DNA of 64,000 nucleotides from Muscardinus avellanarius. Its lineage: Eukaryota > Chordata > Mammalia > Rodentia > Gliridae. The notes beneath the pieces were generated by a model, which made no database searches, had not been told where the DNA came from, and saw nothing but the letters and a program-made list of their open reading frames with translations. A program made the position numbers and the translations under genes. Location: assembly GCA_963383645.1 (NCBI GenBank), contig OY726571.1, forward strand, positions 23,934,116 through 23,998,115, given 5' to 3'. Of this stretch, positions 46,416 to 58,379 are shown one piece after another. Position 1 is the stretch's first letter. Every line of letters starts with the position of its first letter.

Positions 46416-47296
46416 TTCCAATTAATCTAACAATGCTTCTATTTTTGAATTAGAGTTGATGTTTATGACTGCAGTGGTTATGTAATGACAGTATACATAA
46501 CTTACCTAAGCTACAGTTAATTTACATTGTTCTACATGTTTCCTAAAAGTAATTGCTATAAACTATATATTAAATATGGTATAAAAATTAACTGTATTTT
46601 TACATCAAACAATATTATTTCCCTGCAATTTAGTAATTTTTCCTCAATTGTGCTGCCATATTCTGTGTCATTAATGTATTCAAACTAATGCAGATTTGAG
46701 ACGAGTCTAAAAGCAGACATTAATTATATTTGTTTGATAACAGTTAATTTGGGAGATTTATAAGACAAACCTCACACATATCTTCAATATGTCCAGCTTG
46801 TCTCTCACCTCATTTTTGTTTTGCACTTAGAATCTTCCATTTGACAAACAAGCATCAGGTATATATAATTTATAGGACCCTAGAGAACATTAAAAGAAAT
46901 TCAGCTAACCATGATTTGAGTATTACCTAGATCTTTCTCTAATCTTTAATATGGATCCATCTCAGACTTATAATTTTAAAATTTAGATGAGAATCTGCAT
47001 TAGCAATATATATTTAACAAGATATTTGTAATTTGTAGCACTTAGTGGTTGTGTCTAAATAAGGACTAAAATACCATGTGCTCAGAATTTAGACCCAAAT
47101 ATATTTCAATTAATAAAAGTTAGTATTATGTTTTATCTTATTCTGAGCTCATTCAGAATTTTGGTTAAATGCTTTGCATTTTATATTTTTGAATATTTAA
47201 AAAGTAGCCACACACAAATCATGTAGTAAATAGTTTATTCAAAGTACATAAATATGTTGTTATTAATACTTGGTATTTTTATATTTGCTTATCATT
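46416..47296. other. AT-rich DNA without a recognised feature
   Basis: Nothing is recognised. Confidence 0.4.
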
Positions 47297-47700
47297 TGTG
47301 GGGAGCTACTGAAAAAGACTAAAAATATTTGTTAATATTGCAGACTTTGCCATAAGAAGATGTGAGATTTAAATTCCATTTAAGTCATGCTATGCCCTGC
47401 TTTACCATAAACACCATTATTAACTTCTATGAGTCCGCATTTGTCTCTATGTGTTAACACACAAGTCAAGGCTGACTTGGAAATCATAGGTTTTACCCAA
47501 AGGCTTTTTCAGAAGGCACATGGGAGAGTTAGACATAGGTTGGCATTCCATTCTGGAGAAGCCCAAGTCTCCCAAGGACTGATTTTTCTCTCTTCTCAGT
47601 CTCCCAGTCTTTCTCTTATCCAGCAGAAAGAGGGAGGAGGCCCGAGTTTGCAATTGACCTTATTGTCCCTTGTGCAATAAAAGAAAGCAAGCAAAACAAT
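47297..47700 (+). mobile_element. Possible solo LTR
   Basis: Starts tgtggggagctactgaaaaa (a class II-like LTR opening). It has a polyadenylation signal in ccttgtgcaataaaagaaag and a CT-rich tract before it. The 3' end is uncertain and no target duplication was found. Confidence 0.35.
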
Positions 47701-49039
47701 TTAAAACTTTCTCTTGCTTTCACATCTTTTATTAACCTAGATCTTTCCTGTTTTTATGGTTAGGCTTTTCAGAACGATTGGCTCCATGTGCTGTTAGAAA
47801 ATTGCACTTCAGTCACACTTCAGACCCCAACAAAATGGCTTTTGGAGGACCCTCAAGAATTTCCTGAATCATTAGAGATGCTGAGTTTTGCCACTACCTT
47901 AAAACAGTTTTCCTTTCACTTCTGTGATATCGCAGTCTCCTTTTATCCTCTGTACACTTTTGATTTTTCCCTTTCCTATCACATTTTTCCCCTTCTTCCT
48001 TGACAGCTCAGGCCTCCCCTTTAGAGAATGTCAAGGTTCAGTTTAGGTCTTTGCAGGTCTCTTTCTATCTTCTCTGTGTAACTTACTTTATTCTTGCTGG
48101 GGCTTTAAATATACCAATAATTCCCAACTTTTATTTGATTATTACTTTTCCTGTGAAATTTAGCTTCATACGTTCAATGTATGCTCAAGACTGTAATTCA
48201 GTATGATTATATGATCCAGAACTATAAAGTTATTTTTTATTATTTGCTACAACCTATAAGCATTTAATGATGTATCCATGCCACTTTTGAATCTATTAAT
48301 TCATGTCTCTCTGACCCAACGAGCTCAACAAACTAGTCTTTCATTTTTCAAGGATTACTTATAGTCTCCTCCTCTAGTAGAAAGATTAAATTTAGGAAAT
48401 TGCAAATTAGATCAGCACCGTTCTTTTTTATTCACACTTATATAACATACAGGTTCTTTAATTTGTCAAGCCAAATCCCAGTTATTTAATTATCACTCAA
48501 CTGTTCATTTTTCTCCGCAGGTTAATAAGTTAATGATACTCGACTTGTTCTTCTCTTGCTTCCTTCAACAAGCTCTTCTCTGTTCTCCTTGTCTTGTATT
48601 TATTTCTTACTCTTCTTTCCAATCTCAAAAAATTCCAGTTATTTTCTTAAAGAATACTTTCCTCAATTTTAATTAAGCCTTTCTATTATTCCATACTTTA
48701 ACATAAAGCTTTTCCATCACTTTGTATAGATATTTATCATATTTGGAGTTTATTTAAATATGACAATCCCAAGGCTACCCAAGCTTTAGACTACAGTAAC
48801 CATTTTTGTTTTCTAAAATCTAGTGCATGTATAAACCTCACTTTCCAAACTTAGAAATAGAGAGAATAACACATGGTCACTGAGTAGTTATAAAATTAAA
48901 TGGGATAATATACTTGAATCTTTATTGAAGCTGACAATTATCAACATGATTAAATTCTACTTATTAATGAGAAATAACTTTATACTGAGACCATCCATTA
49001 TTTTGAGAACAGAGTTTATAGCAAAATAGTTAAAACATG
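47701..49039. other. Unassigned DNA, possibly old LINE sequence
   Basis: 47,900-48,200 and 48,540-48,760 are pyrimidine-rich with phrases such as gggctttaaatataccaata and aattcccaacttttatttga, reminiscent of ancient mammalian LINE (L2-type) copies. The similarity is too weak to name a family. Confidence 0.3.
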
Positions 49040-49245
49040 GAATCAAGCCAGACTGACAGCAGTCAGGGCTTACCTTTCCTAATTTTATCTGTGCATTTGT
49101 GAGGAAATTACTTTGCCTCTTTTTCTCTCAGTTTCTTCCCTTTTACAATAGGGATAAATATATCCAGTAAGACATAATAAGAATGGAATCAGTTAATATA
49201 TTTAGAGTCCACAGTGCAGTGACCATCACATGTATGACAAGCTTT
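49040..49245 (-). mobile_element. MIR-like ancient SINE
   Basis: gaggaaattactttgcctct, tctctcagtttcttcccttt, tacaatagggataaata: the reverse-strand MIR core. Confidence 0.6.
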
Positions 49246-50374
49246 CAACAAAACTGATTTTTATGATAATTGGCATTTGATTTTGCCTATCTTAACAAAT
49301 AGCTAGTGTTTCTTTAAAACTATCGTCTGTTCTAAACTTCTGTGAATTTTTCATATACATTTTTTACTATGGTATTTCTTCTTTACTTATATAAAAAGTT
49401 TTTCCAGTTGTGAAAATGATTTAGGTTTCTCTTTTTCCCTGCATAGTCTTTGCAAGTTTTTTTTTTTTTGCTAACACTTTTGTGTAGTGAGATTCCAAAA
49501 ATGAATTATGACTTCATTTTATTCTCTTTACGAATGTCATTGTATGGCTCAGCAAAATGTTTCTGGTCCTTCCTTCAGCACTTTGAAATCTCTACATCTT
49601 AAATCTTTCTACTCTTCTAGGACCTTAATCTTGTCAACTGATTTTAAAATCTCCCTTGTAGTCTTAAAATATCTCACAAAATTACAACCCAAGTTTTTAA
49701 ACTTCATTAATCTGCTGACGTTGAACTACGTAGATGTCTAGCCCGTGTGCATCCCACACAGTCTTGAATGCCACCAAGTGTCCATTTTGACAAGAATCTT
49801 TGTCTTTCTCTCCCACTCCTTATGCTTCCCAGCATCACCCAGAGCCAAAAACGGAATCTTAATCACCATCTACTGATTGTGGGCTCTCAAATCACTTTTT
49901 GTACCCACTTTTTCTGTTAAGTCTAGAATACAGGAATTAACATCCCCTCCTCTAAATTCTATGTTCTCTTCAGTATTTACAACTAAAATTAACCTTCGGA
50001 TCCACATAATAGGAATGCATTCAAATAGAAATGTAATTTTTAATTGACCGAAATATCTTTAATATTCATATATAAAGCAAATAATAGTAGCCCACATTAA
50101 CTAATGTAAAAAACATTGCAAGAGTAGAAACTTCAATGGGTATAAAGAATATCTATATTGCATACTATATCTTCAAATTATATATAATATATTTATTTTA
50201 AGAGCATTCATAGCACGGTTTTTATAAGTTATTTGTCAAGATTTCATATCACCTATTTTTGTGCTCTGAAGACAAAGACATTATAATTATTCAAATGAAG
50301 ATGATACTATTACTAAATATTGTAGCTTATATAACTCTGAGTGCTTACTTGAGTTTGAACATTAAATGCATAGC
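49246..50374. other. Unassigned DNA
   Basis: 49,500-49,960 is of moderate complexity (gctgacgttgaactacgtag near 49,714) with no recognised feature. The rest is AT-rich. Confidence 0.35.
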
Positions 50375-50615
50375 CTGCCTGCCTTCCTTTCTTCCTTCTT
50401 TCCTTCTTTTCCTTTCTTTCTTTTTGTGGTACTGAGCATTGAACTCAGGGAGCGTTCTACTTCTGAGCTATACTCCAAGTCCCTTAGTATATTATTTTTT
50501 ATTTTGAAATAGGGTCTCCCCGAGTTACAGAGCACACAGGTCTCAATCATTCCATCTTCTTGTCTTAGCCTCCTTAAGTACTAAAATTACAAGTGTGTGC
50601 CACTGCTCCTGGTCT
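50375..50615 (-). mobile_element. B1-dID SINE with (CTTC)n tail
   Basis: A CTTC/CTTT repeat at 50,375-50,424 forms the tail; then gtggtactgagcattgaact, gaaatagggtctccccgagt, aaaattacaagtgtgtgcca. Confidence 0.84.
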
Positions 50616-50919
50616 GACAATTTCTTAATTTATAAGTGTATCTCTATTTATTTTTCATGATGCTAAACTATGATTAAGTTGTTCTTGCTATGTTAAAAAT
50701 TAAGAAACTGATATCAACTTATTTAATTTATGCATTTAAAAATTAATGAATGAAAATGCTTGCTTTAAAAATAGTCTTTTCTGATATCAGAGCTTGTGTT
50801 AGGCAGATTAATTACACTGAAAGTAGTTTAAGTCCTCGAGACCAATAAATATTATTTTGCATGGCAAAGTGGAATTCTGGTTATTGTGTAGATAAAATTA
50901 ATCAGTTTCTTTAAAATAA
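50616..50919. other. Unassigned AT-rich DNA
   Basis: Nothing is recognised. Confidence 0.4.
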
Positions 50920-51272
50920 AAGTATTTTGTGGATTATACCAGTGATCCCAGTGTACTTAAATTGGTCCTTAAATGTGGACAAGGGGACAAGAAAAATGTG
51001 TTGTTGCACTCATGTGAGAAAAATCTAGCTATAATTGCTGGTTTTGAAGATGAACAAGGCCACCAGCCAAGAATTCAGGTAACTTCTAGATATTGGAGAA
51101 GCCAAAGGAATGGATTCTGCCCTATAATTACTGCAGAAGGAAAACAACCATGTGACAATAACTTGATTTAATGACCTCTGACCTCAAGAACTGAGAAACA
51201 ATAAATTTGTATTGTTAAAGCCACCAAGATTATGATAATTTGTTAGAATTACAATCAGAAGCTAACACAAAG
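50920..51272 (+). mobile_element. MLT1-type MaLR LTR, 3' portion
   Basis: gctataattgctggttttga, aagatgaacaaggccaccag, tgacctcaagaactgagaaa, caataaatttgtattgttaa, agccaccaagattatgataa, agaagctaacacaaa. This order is the familiar MLT1-type LTR end. Confidence 0.75.
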
Positions 51273-51303
51273 ATCTTAAACTATTTGTAGCTTTTGATTT
51301 TCA

Positions 51304-51305
<2 letters not shown>

Positions 51306-51354
<49 letters not shown>
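51306..51354. repeat. (TG)n microsatellite at a SINE tail
   Basis: About 24 TG units replacing the tail of the minus-strand SINE that follows. Confidence 0.94.
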
Positions 51355-51359
<5 letters not shown>

Positions 51360-51572
51360 ATTGCTAGGGATAGAACCCAGGGGCATTCTACCCCCAAGCT
51401 ACATCCCTAGCCCAGTTTTTTTTTATTCTTTTTTTGTTTGTGTGTTTAAATAGGGTCTCACTAAATTGTAGAGGGCCTCACTAAGTAGCTGAGGCTGGCT
51501 GCAAACCCAGATCCTCCTATCTCATCATCCCAAGAACTGGGATTAAAAGCATGAACCACCACACCTGGCTTG
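51355..51572 (-). mobile_element. B1-dID SINE
   Basis: tagggatagaacccaggggc, ccaagctacatccctagccc, taaatagggtctcactaaat, accaccacacctggct. Confidence 0.88.
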
Positions 51573-51589
51573 TATTTTATATTTTTTGC

Positions 51590-51663
51590 CCCATAGGAGA
51601 TTGAACCCAGGGCCTTCCAAATGCTAGGAAGGCACTCTACCGCTGAGGTACAGCCCCAGCTGC
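51590..51663 (-). mobile_element. Free-standing ID element (tRNA-Ala-derived SINE)
   Basis: On the minus strand it reads ctggggctgtacctcagcgg, then tagagtgccttcctagcatt and ccctgggttcaatctcc. The A-box (tacctcagcggtagag-like) and B-box (ggttcaatc) regions of a tRNA-derived ID element are visible. It has no B1 half and sits directly beside a B1-dID copy. Confidence 0.82.
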
Positions 51664-51761
51664 AAGTACTTAAGACAGAATCAAAACCAATGCTCTCATT
51701 TTCTAGGCAAAAAAATATGTAGAATAAAGATACTAAATCAGTTATCTTCAACTTTTTGTGA

Positions 51762-51945
51762 GTCAGGCACAGTGGTGTACACATGTAATCCCAGTATTTG
51801 GGAGACTGAACCAGAAAGATTGTAGATTAAAGGACAGTCTTGGTAATTTAGTGAGACCTTGTTTCAAAAATAAAGAATAAAATTGGGCTTGGAGTGTAGC
51901 TCAGGGGTAGAATGCCCTAGAGTTCAATCTCAACTGCCAAGAAAT
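51762..51945 (+). mobile_element. B1-dID SINE, diverged
   Basis: gtcaggcacagtggtgtaca, gggagactgaaccagaaaga, gggcttggagtgtagctcag, gagttcaatctcaactgcc. Confidence 0.82.
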
Positions 51946-52384
51946 TTTTTTTTTTTCATGAATGCACTATTGGCTTTTTATTGAATTATAAGCAAAACAT
52001 CAGAGGGATGTCTCTGTTCTTCATGCTTATCTTTATAAAATGCTGGAGCTATTGGAATCATTTTGTTTTGTTATGACCCAGGATTGGCTGCCCTGTGTTC
52101 TACAGTATTTATCTGTGTTCACAAATTACATCAGAAGGATTTATTAGACAATAGATATTCTAACAGGAAATATTTTCTTTGCTTAAATATACTATATACA
52201 TTAAAAACTATATTAACACATTTAAACAAAAATATATTTTAGTATCCAACTGCTTCTTTTACAGTCAATTTCTGAATAATCTAATGACCAGGATTTTAGT
52301 TTGTTTTGTGAGAAAGTTATTGAAAGCATTAAAAGTAGGTAGACATTATGGTGATTTAAAAAAATAATGGTAAAAATAAAACAG
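51946..52384. other. Unassigned AT-rich DNA
   Basis: Nothing is recognised. Confidence 0.4.
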
Positions 52385-52615
52385 TTAACGTTTGTTGAGC
52401 GTTGTCTGTGTGTTGGGTACTGGTTGGCATGTTTTATCTATTATCCAATTTTATTACCAAAACATTCATATGATGCATGTTCTATTACAATGCTTACTTT
52501 ACAGATGAAGGAATAAAAGCTTGGAGAAGACTGGGTAATTAACTTGTCAAAAGTCACATAAATGAAAGCAACACTGTCAGAACTTAAACACATTTTATCT
52601 TTACCCAAACCCTCT
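52385..52615 (+). mobile_element. MIR ancient SINE
   Basis: acgtttgttgagcgttgtct, gtgttgggtactggttggca, ctttacagatgaaggaataa, gggtaattaacttgtcaaaa, gtcacataaatg: MIR core and flanks in order, almost full length. Confidence 0.8.
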
Positions 52616-52624
52616 GTGTAAACT

Positions 52625-53135
52625 GTGGCAAGCTAAATAATAAACCTCCAAATATGTTTGCATCCTATCTGAAGAACCTGCAAATAAATATGTAACATTA
52701 CACGAAAAAGAAATTCTGTGATGTGATTTATTTAAAGATTTTGAAGCGGAGAGATTATTCTGAATTATTCGGGTATAATATAATAATAAGGAACTTTCAT
52801 TAAGTGGAAGCAAAAACAGAGATATGCAGTGGAAGCAGAGTTGACACAGAGAGAGAGAGAGTTGAAGACACTGCACTGCTAGCTTTGAAGATAGAGAAAG
52901 GACCATAAGTCAAAGAATAGAGACCAACTTTAAAAGCTGGAAAAGGTAAAAAAAAAAAATAGATTTTTCCCCTAGAGCCACAAGAAGAAATGAACCCTGC
53001 TGATGCTTTGACTTTCAGCGCATTAAAACATTTCAAACTCCAAACTTCCAGAAGTGCATGAGAAAAAAATTTGTGTTGTTTTAAGCCTTGAAGTTTGTAG
53101 TAATGTGTTATAGCAGCCATACAAAAAACAATATG
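52625..53135 (+). mobile_element. MLT1-type MaLR LTR, nearly complete
   Basis: acctccaaatatgtttgcat near the start, gctagctttgaagatagaga in the middle, cagcgcattaaaacatttca, then atttgtgttgttttaagcct and gtgttatagcagccatacaa at the end. The 130-codon minus-strand frame at 52800-53192 is an antisense shadow of this element. Confidence 0.78.
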
Positions 53136-53481
53136 TGTCAGAATACATTTAAGATAACAACAAATGCATACCTGTGGGAAACAATAGTACACACATCTCA
53201 GAAACCAATATTAAGTACACAAAAATAGGCTTCAGAGGATATGCAAACAGTCGTTTTGTCTTAATTATATGTAAAATGCAAACCCCAATGGTTCTTACAC
53301 ATATACTTCATAATGTTAACATGTTTAAAATGAAATATGAATCAAGTCACAAATATCTTCTCAAATTAATTAAATAAAATAAAAAGAGGATACAAGATGT
53401 ATTAATTATCCGAGAAAATTCTAAAAGCAAAAAATTAAAAATCAATAACTTTCAAGATTAAATAACTTAAAAATTAAACAT
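53136..53481. other. Unassigned AT-rich DNA
   Basis: Nothing is recognised before the target-site duplication at 53,482. Confidence 0.4.
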
Positions 53482-53499
53482 ATAAACATACTGTCATAG

Positions 53500-53701
53500 C
53501 GCCGGGCGTGGTGGCACACGCTTATAATCCCCGCGCTTGGGAGGCGGAGACAGGAGGATCGCGCAGGTTCGAAGCCAGCCGCCCTGGCGTAAGAGACCCT
53601 GTTTCAAAAATATAAAATAGGTCTGGGAGTGTAGCCCGGAGGTAGAAGGGCTTCCAGGAACCCCAGTACCACCAAAAAAATAAATAAATAAATAAATAAA
53701 A
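53500..53701 (+). mobile_element. B1-dID SINE, short (young) subfamily
   Basis: gccgggcgtggtggcacacg, cgcgcttgggaggcggagac, then gccctggcgtaagagaccct without the internal segment, and cttccaggaacccc. A perfect 18-base duplication, ataaacatactgtcatag, lies at 53,482-53,499 and 53,702-53,719. It retains many CpGs. Confidence 0.95.
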
Positions 53702-53719
53702 ATAAACATACTGTCATAG

Positions 53720-55688
53720 ACATACACGCATACATACAGTTTTCTAAATAATCCCAGGCTTAAAATTAATTGTAAAGTTATAGACTACTTATAAATAAAA
53801 ACAATAAAAACTTAAAAAATAATGTGAGATACAGCCAAACTTTCCAAAGGAACTATATTTATTACCTTAAGTACAAATATTAGAAAAAAAAATATGTTGC
53901 ACAACAGAGCCCAAATATACTTTTTCAAATACATTGGCATTCAATGTTTGGTATAATCATGCTACATCATTGATAATTTTAAATTGCCTATGAAATATAG
54001 CATTAAGCCATTATTTCTCTCAGTTGCAGGTAAATGGTAGCAGGCCTGTCCCTGGCAGTTGCTTGGTATAGGTCTGCCCCACATTATTTGGTACTTTTCC
54101 TGAGCTCTGCAAATGAGTGAGGGCATATAGAAACATCAGTGGTGGAGGTGTAAGATTGGCCCCAAAGTATGTGAGCACAATTGAAACCTGTGCTTCTGCC
54201 AATGAACTAACACCCCATTGGTCTAAGCAAGTCATATTACTAAGACCAAAATTAAGGTGTATCATCTGTAGGAGACTTTACAAAGTTAACATGCAGAAGA
54301 TGTGAATAAATGGGGGGTGAAGAATTGGGACTAAAACTTTTATCTTTACCACTTCAAATAAGCATAGCATGTGTATTTTTGTGTGATATACTCAATAAGG
54401 AGTTGTGTAAATATATTTATATGTATCACACACATATAATACATATTATGGGTTCTGTTTAGTTCTCAACAAAAACAATATGATTTGCTGACATATAACT
54501 CTGCCCTATTTAATCATTATTCTATTTTTCTCAATATACAGCTTTCAAACCAACAAAAAGAAGACTTAGAAGAAAAATAGGAGAATATATCAATAAATGT
54601 GAACAGATGAAATATTTTATAAAGAAACAGATTCCATACTGGAAGAGATTCAAAGATCTAACTCCACGAATTTTTCACATTAAGAGATCCTTATGCAATG
54701 AAAAAAAATCAAGAATGATCAAGTATCTGCCATACAGTAGATAATAAAGCATTAACATCTTCAAACCAAGGCATGTCTCCAATAGCATGATAATTTATCC
54801 GCCCTTCCCAGTGGAGACTTTAAAATAATGCCATGTGAAAATTTCTCAAGAAAGAGTTTCTTATTTGTGGATATTTTTGTCATTTTGGAGGGGCCTATTT
54901 GTTTCAGATCATGGTGTATCTGCTAAGAGATGAGGGGCAAAATCTCAGGCACTTACACAGGAGAAAATTTTACACAGACCTGTAAAAGAACTGATTCTGA
55001 TTGTTAGAAAGCTGTGCTTTAAAGAGAGTGAAGTGACTCGAGAATCATGGTTCCCTTTGTTTTCATAGACCCTTTTATGCATTTAGTTTTCACATTTATA
55101 CATAGTTCAAGTTTTTATTTATTCAGCAGATGGAGAAAAGATGAAGAATTTTTCAGAGGTGTTTTGTTTGGGGAAAAATTCACAGTCGTAGGTATCACGT
55201 CTGTTAATACTTTATCAAGTAGAACTTGGCTATATGGCCAGCAAACTACCTAGGCTGGTTCAGCCTCTGGCTTTTTTGATGGGATTAGTATTCTGGCATG
55301 GGTGGGAGGGATCTGGGCTAATGGTGGCTCCAAAGAGAGGCTTCGGCACCCACCCCAGGCAGTTGCAGTGTGCATGTGGGAGGGGCTCCTATGCCTTCCC
55401 TGGGGTTGGGGGGCACGGTATGGGTGGAGCTGAAAGAATGACCAGAAAATGTAGGCTAAATACCCAGGAAGAACCTATCAAAGGTATCTCACAGCTTGCT
55501 TTTGACAGCATATTTGTACTGCTGACAACATGTTTGAACCCTTACTTCTCCATAGTATTTTTTATATTCCAAATTCGAGAGTAATTCTTTTAAGGATAAT
55601 GGCTACTTTTATCAGAATATTTAGGAATAGAGTTCAGTTTTCTATACTGCTACATTGCTGGCATATGTCTTGAAAACAAAGGCAATTA
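53720..55688. other. Unassigned DNA; complex blocks at 54,000-54,310 and 55,200-55,520
   Basis: Both blocks have better base balance than their surroundings. The second is the most G-rich stretch of the window (ggtgggagggatctgggcta) and holds a 116-codon open frame (55234-55584) that is Gly/Arg-rich with no domain. No gene, LTR or repeat is recognised, so these are left open. Confidence 0.4.
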
Positions 55689-55790
55689 TATGGGTGGCTA
55701 AAACAGGAGGATCAAAAATATGAGACCAGTCTCAGCAGTTTAGTAAAACTCTAAGCAACCTAGCAAGACTCTGTTTAAAAAACTGCTTAA
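55689..55790 (+). mobile_element. B1-dID SINE fragment (middle of B1 half)
   Basis: gggtggctaaaacaggagga, agaccagtctcagcagttta, gcaagactctgttt. Both ends are missing. Confidence 0.6.
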
Positions 55791-56273
55791 AAAACAAAGA
55801 TTTTTCTCTAGTTAGATTCTTTGACATTTCGTTGCATATATTATTTAAAAGCAAGTAGAAAATTTATCCTATTTCCATTTCAGAAATACTGAGCTTAAAT
55901 TTTCCTTTTTTCCATCATTGCAAAGTGAATGAAAAAGTACTAGACACTGAATAAAAAAGATATAAAATATGCAATTGAAATATTCTACATTAACAATAAA
56001 ACACATACAGATTAGCAAAGGATGGTAATAGTGTCAAAATGATAGGTTATATTTGGAGAAATTTACAAGTCATTTAGAAAGAAATAAACTTTTCAACAAA
56101 CTTCTTGCTTCTGAAAGAAAAATAACCTATATTGTAACTCATACAATCAAATAAAAACAGAAAATTATAATAAAAGAAAGTGTGTCTAAACAAAGAGGAT
56201 GACAGGGAGAAACTTCCCAGTGAAGGCAAACCAAATTTTGGCTGAAGAATATACCTCCTTTGCTTTCAATATC
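55791..56273. other. Unassigned AT-rich DNA
   Basis: Nothing is recognised. Confidence 0.4.
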
Positions 56274-56289
56274 CTAGATACTGATTTTT

Positions 56290-56296
56290 TTTTATT

Positions 56297-56335
<39 letters not shown>

Positions 56336-56542
56336 TTTTGGTGGTACTGGGGGTGGAACCCAGGGGATTTTTCTACCTCCAAGTTACACTTCCAGACCTA
56401 TTTTATACTATATTTGGAAACAGGGTCTCACTAAGTTGTTGAGAGCCTCACTAAGTAGCTGAGGCTGGCTTAGAACCTACATGATCCTCCTATCTCTGCC
56501 TCCCAAGTGCGGGGATTACAAGCTGCGCCACCACGCCCGGCT
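56290..56542 (-). mobile_element. B1-dID SINE, long form, young
   Basis: ggtggtactgggggtggaac, tttggaaacagggtctcact, the full internal segment, then gcgccaccacgcccggct. A perfect 16-base duplication, ctagatactgattttt, lies at 56,274-56,289 and 56,543-56,558. Confidence 0.95.
56300..56338. repeat. (TTTA)n microsatellite, SINE tail
   Basis: About ten TTTA units forming the tail of the minus-strand SINE that follows. Confidence 0.93.
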
Positions 56543-56779
56543 CTAGATACTGATTTTTAAGTGAATTAAACTCTAATCAATCTTAAAAAAAACTCACACA
56601 TTTCCTCAGGTTCAAAATTAAAATACCCAGTAGGAAAGAAAAACCAGTTATACATGTTTTAAAGCAAAAATAGAATCTTAAATTCATTTCATTGTAGATA
56701 TACTTCTCTGTCATCTATTCATCTAAGTATCTATCACTCATCTATCTATCACTTTTCTATGCATCTACCATTCATCCAT

Positions 56780-56955
56780 CTTTGAAATACTAGGGATTGA
56801 ACCTTGAACTCAGGGCACTCTACCACTGAGTTTCAGCCTGAGAACTTTTTAATTTTTATTTTGAGATAGGGTCATGCTAAATTGCTAAAATGAATCTTGA
56901 ATTTGCAATCATCCTGCCTCAGCCCCCTGTATAGCTGAGATTACAGGCTAGATGT
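56780..56955 (-). mobile_element. B1-dID SINE, old and diverged
   Basis: atactagggattgaaccttg, ctctaccactgagtttcagc, gagatagggtcatgctaaat, gctgagattacaggc. An ATCT-rich tract at 56,710-56,775 precedes it. Confidence 0.7.
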
Positions 56956-57420
56956 AATTTTATCTTAAATTTAAGCTATTATTTTTTAAGATAAATTCTA
57001 AGCAAAGACTCAGAGATTATAAATTCTGAAATTACTCAGACAATATTTGTATAGATGTCTGTTCAGAGTTGAGATACTTTATGATAGCAATGCTCTATTT
57101 TTTTATGTGGGTGCTAGCAGCCAGGAATATTCAGACTGTAAATCTACGTATAAAGCTGTACGTTATGTTCACCTTTCTCAATAAATATACTTTAGTTCCT
57201 GGGAAGATGGAAAATACAACAACAGTGTATTTTTCCATCTACCACCAGTAGCATAACATAATAGAAAAATGTAAAAAAAACATGATATCTATAGTTTAGT
57301 TATAGTTAAACTAGATAAAAAGGTTTCCACACAAACCTAAGACCTTTAGCAATTGTTATCAAACCTGCCTGTGGGGAAGAAGGAGAAAGTGACAAGTATT
57401 ATGTCTAACAAAAGATTAGT
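56956..57420. other. Unassigned DNA
   Basis: Nothing is recognised. Confidence 0.4.
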
Positions 57421-57672
57421 GCATTAGAGAATTTCTCTCTTTCCCCCTCCCATTCCCTCAGGTCGCCTCATTTGCTCATCTATAGAATCTCACATGGTGT
57501 ACTTTAACAAACATATCAAAGTCAGTCACTAAGCCAAACATGAGAATAAGGGAGGGGGAGGGAACGGGGCGAGAGGGCAAGGACTAATTGGGTGATGTGT
57601 GCAAGTATGTCTCCACCATCTTGTATCCCATTAAAATGTATGACTACAATGCACCAATAAGGAGTTTAAAAA
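57421..57672 (+). mobile_element. L1 3' end with inverted 5' segment
   Basis: 57,421-57,488 (attagagaatttctctcttt ... gctcatctatagaat) is the reverse complement of the segment that other copies carry directly upstream of this place (compare 63,329-63,400). The direct part follows from ctcacatggtgtactttaac to aatgcaccaataaggagttt. Imperfect target copies agattagtg and aaatcagtg flank it. Confidence 0.8.
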
Positions 57673-58004
57673 AATCAGTGGCCCCCAAAAGAGCCAATAT
57701 AAATTCACTAGAAACCATATAAATTCACTATAATATAAATTAATATAAATATAATTAATATAAATATAATATAAATATAATATAAAAAATTTATACAATA
57801 TAAATTCACTAGAAAAGTAGCTGCCATTGATAGGTTTGGCTGAGAAGTGAGAAGAAGTACTTGGGATAAGGAGGGCTGGAGGACATGGAGCACATCAGTG
57901 CCAGCTAACTCTTGAAACTGAGCCGAGAAGTCTCTTCTAGGAAAGTTCCCACTGGGGGAGCAGTTGATGCAAATAAAAAATACTGAGCCAGATTTGAGAA
58001 AGAG

Positions 58005-58087
<83 letters not shown>

Positions 58088-58379
58088 AAGTTGACCAGGA
58101 TTTCAGAGAAAGCAAGCAACCATATTTCAGAACACCATACAGAACATTAGAAGCAGGAACTCTGGGAAGACAGAAAAGTTTTTCTGAATTCTGCTCAATT
58201 ATAAAGTTCAAGAAAACTAATTTCACCCAATAATGAGAAAAGAAATAATAAAAAATATTAAACCTCATGCAATGTTATTTAAGAATAGAACATAAAGATT
58301 ATTATGATACCCTATAGACAAGAGCATGTCCGATATGAAGGCCAACAAAAAAGATCAAAACTGTAAACTACCATGTCAA
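57673..58379. other. AT-rich DNA with a TATAAAT-type minisatellite
   Basis: 57,725-57,800 repeats aatataaatata-like units. Otherwise nothing is recognised apart from the compound microsatellite. The 186-codon minus frame at 57708-58268 runs through both repeats and is not a gene. Confidence 0.5.
58009..58082. repeat. Compound (TA)n(GA)n microsatellite
   Basis: About 19 TA units followed directly by about 18 GA units. Confidence 0.95.

Noticed and set aside
47900..48760. L2 LINE copy
   Set aside because: Only short phrases resemble old LINE sequence; not enough to call a family, so it is recorded as unassigned.
51590..51663. tRNA-Ala gene
   Set aside because: The box motifs are present, but it lacks a full tRNA fold and is embedded in a SINE cluster; an ID retroposon explains it.
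51461..51784. 107-codon minus-strand frame
   Set aside because: Spans a B1-dID and the ID element; a shadow of repeats.
52800..53192. 130-codon minus-strand frame
   Set aside because: Antisense to a MaLR LTR.
57708..58268. 186-codon minus-strand open frame
   Set aside because: It passes through the (GA)n/(TA)n repeat, giving Leu-Ser and Ile-Tyr runs, and through an AT minisatellite. No domain.
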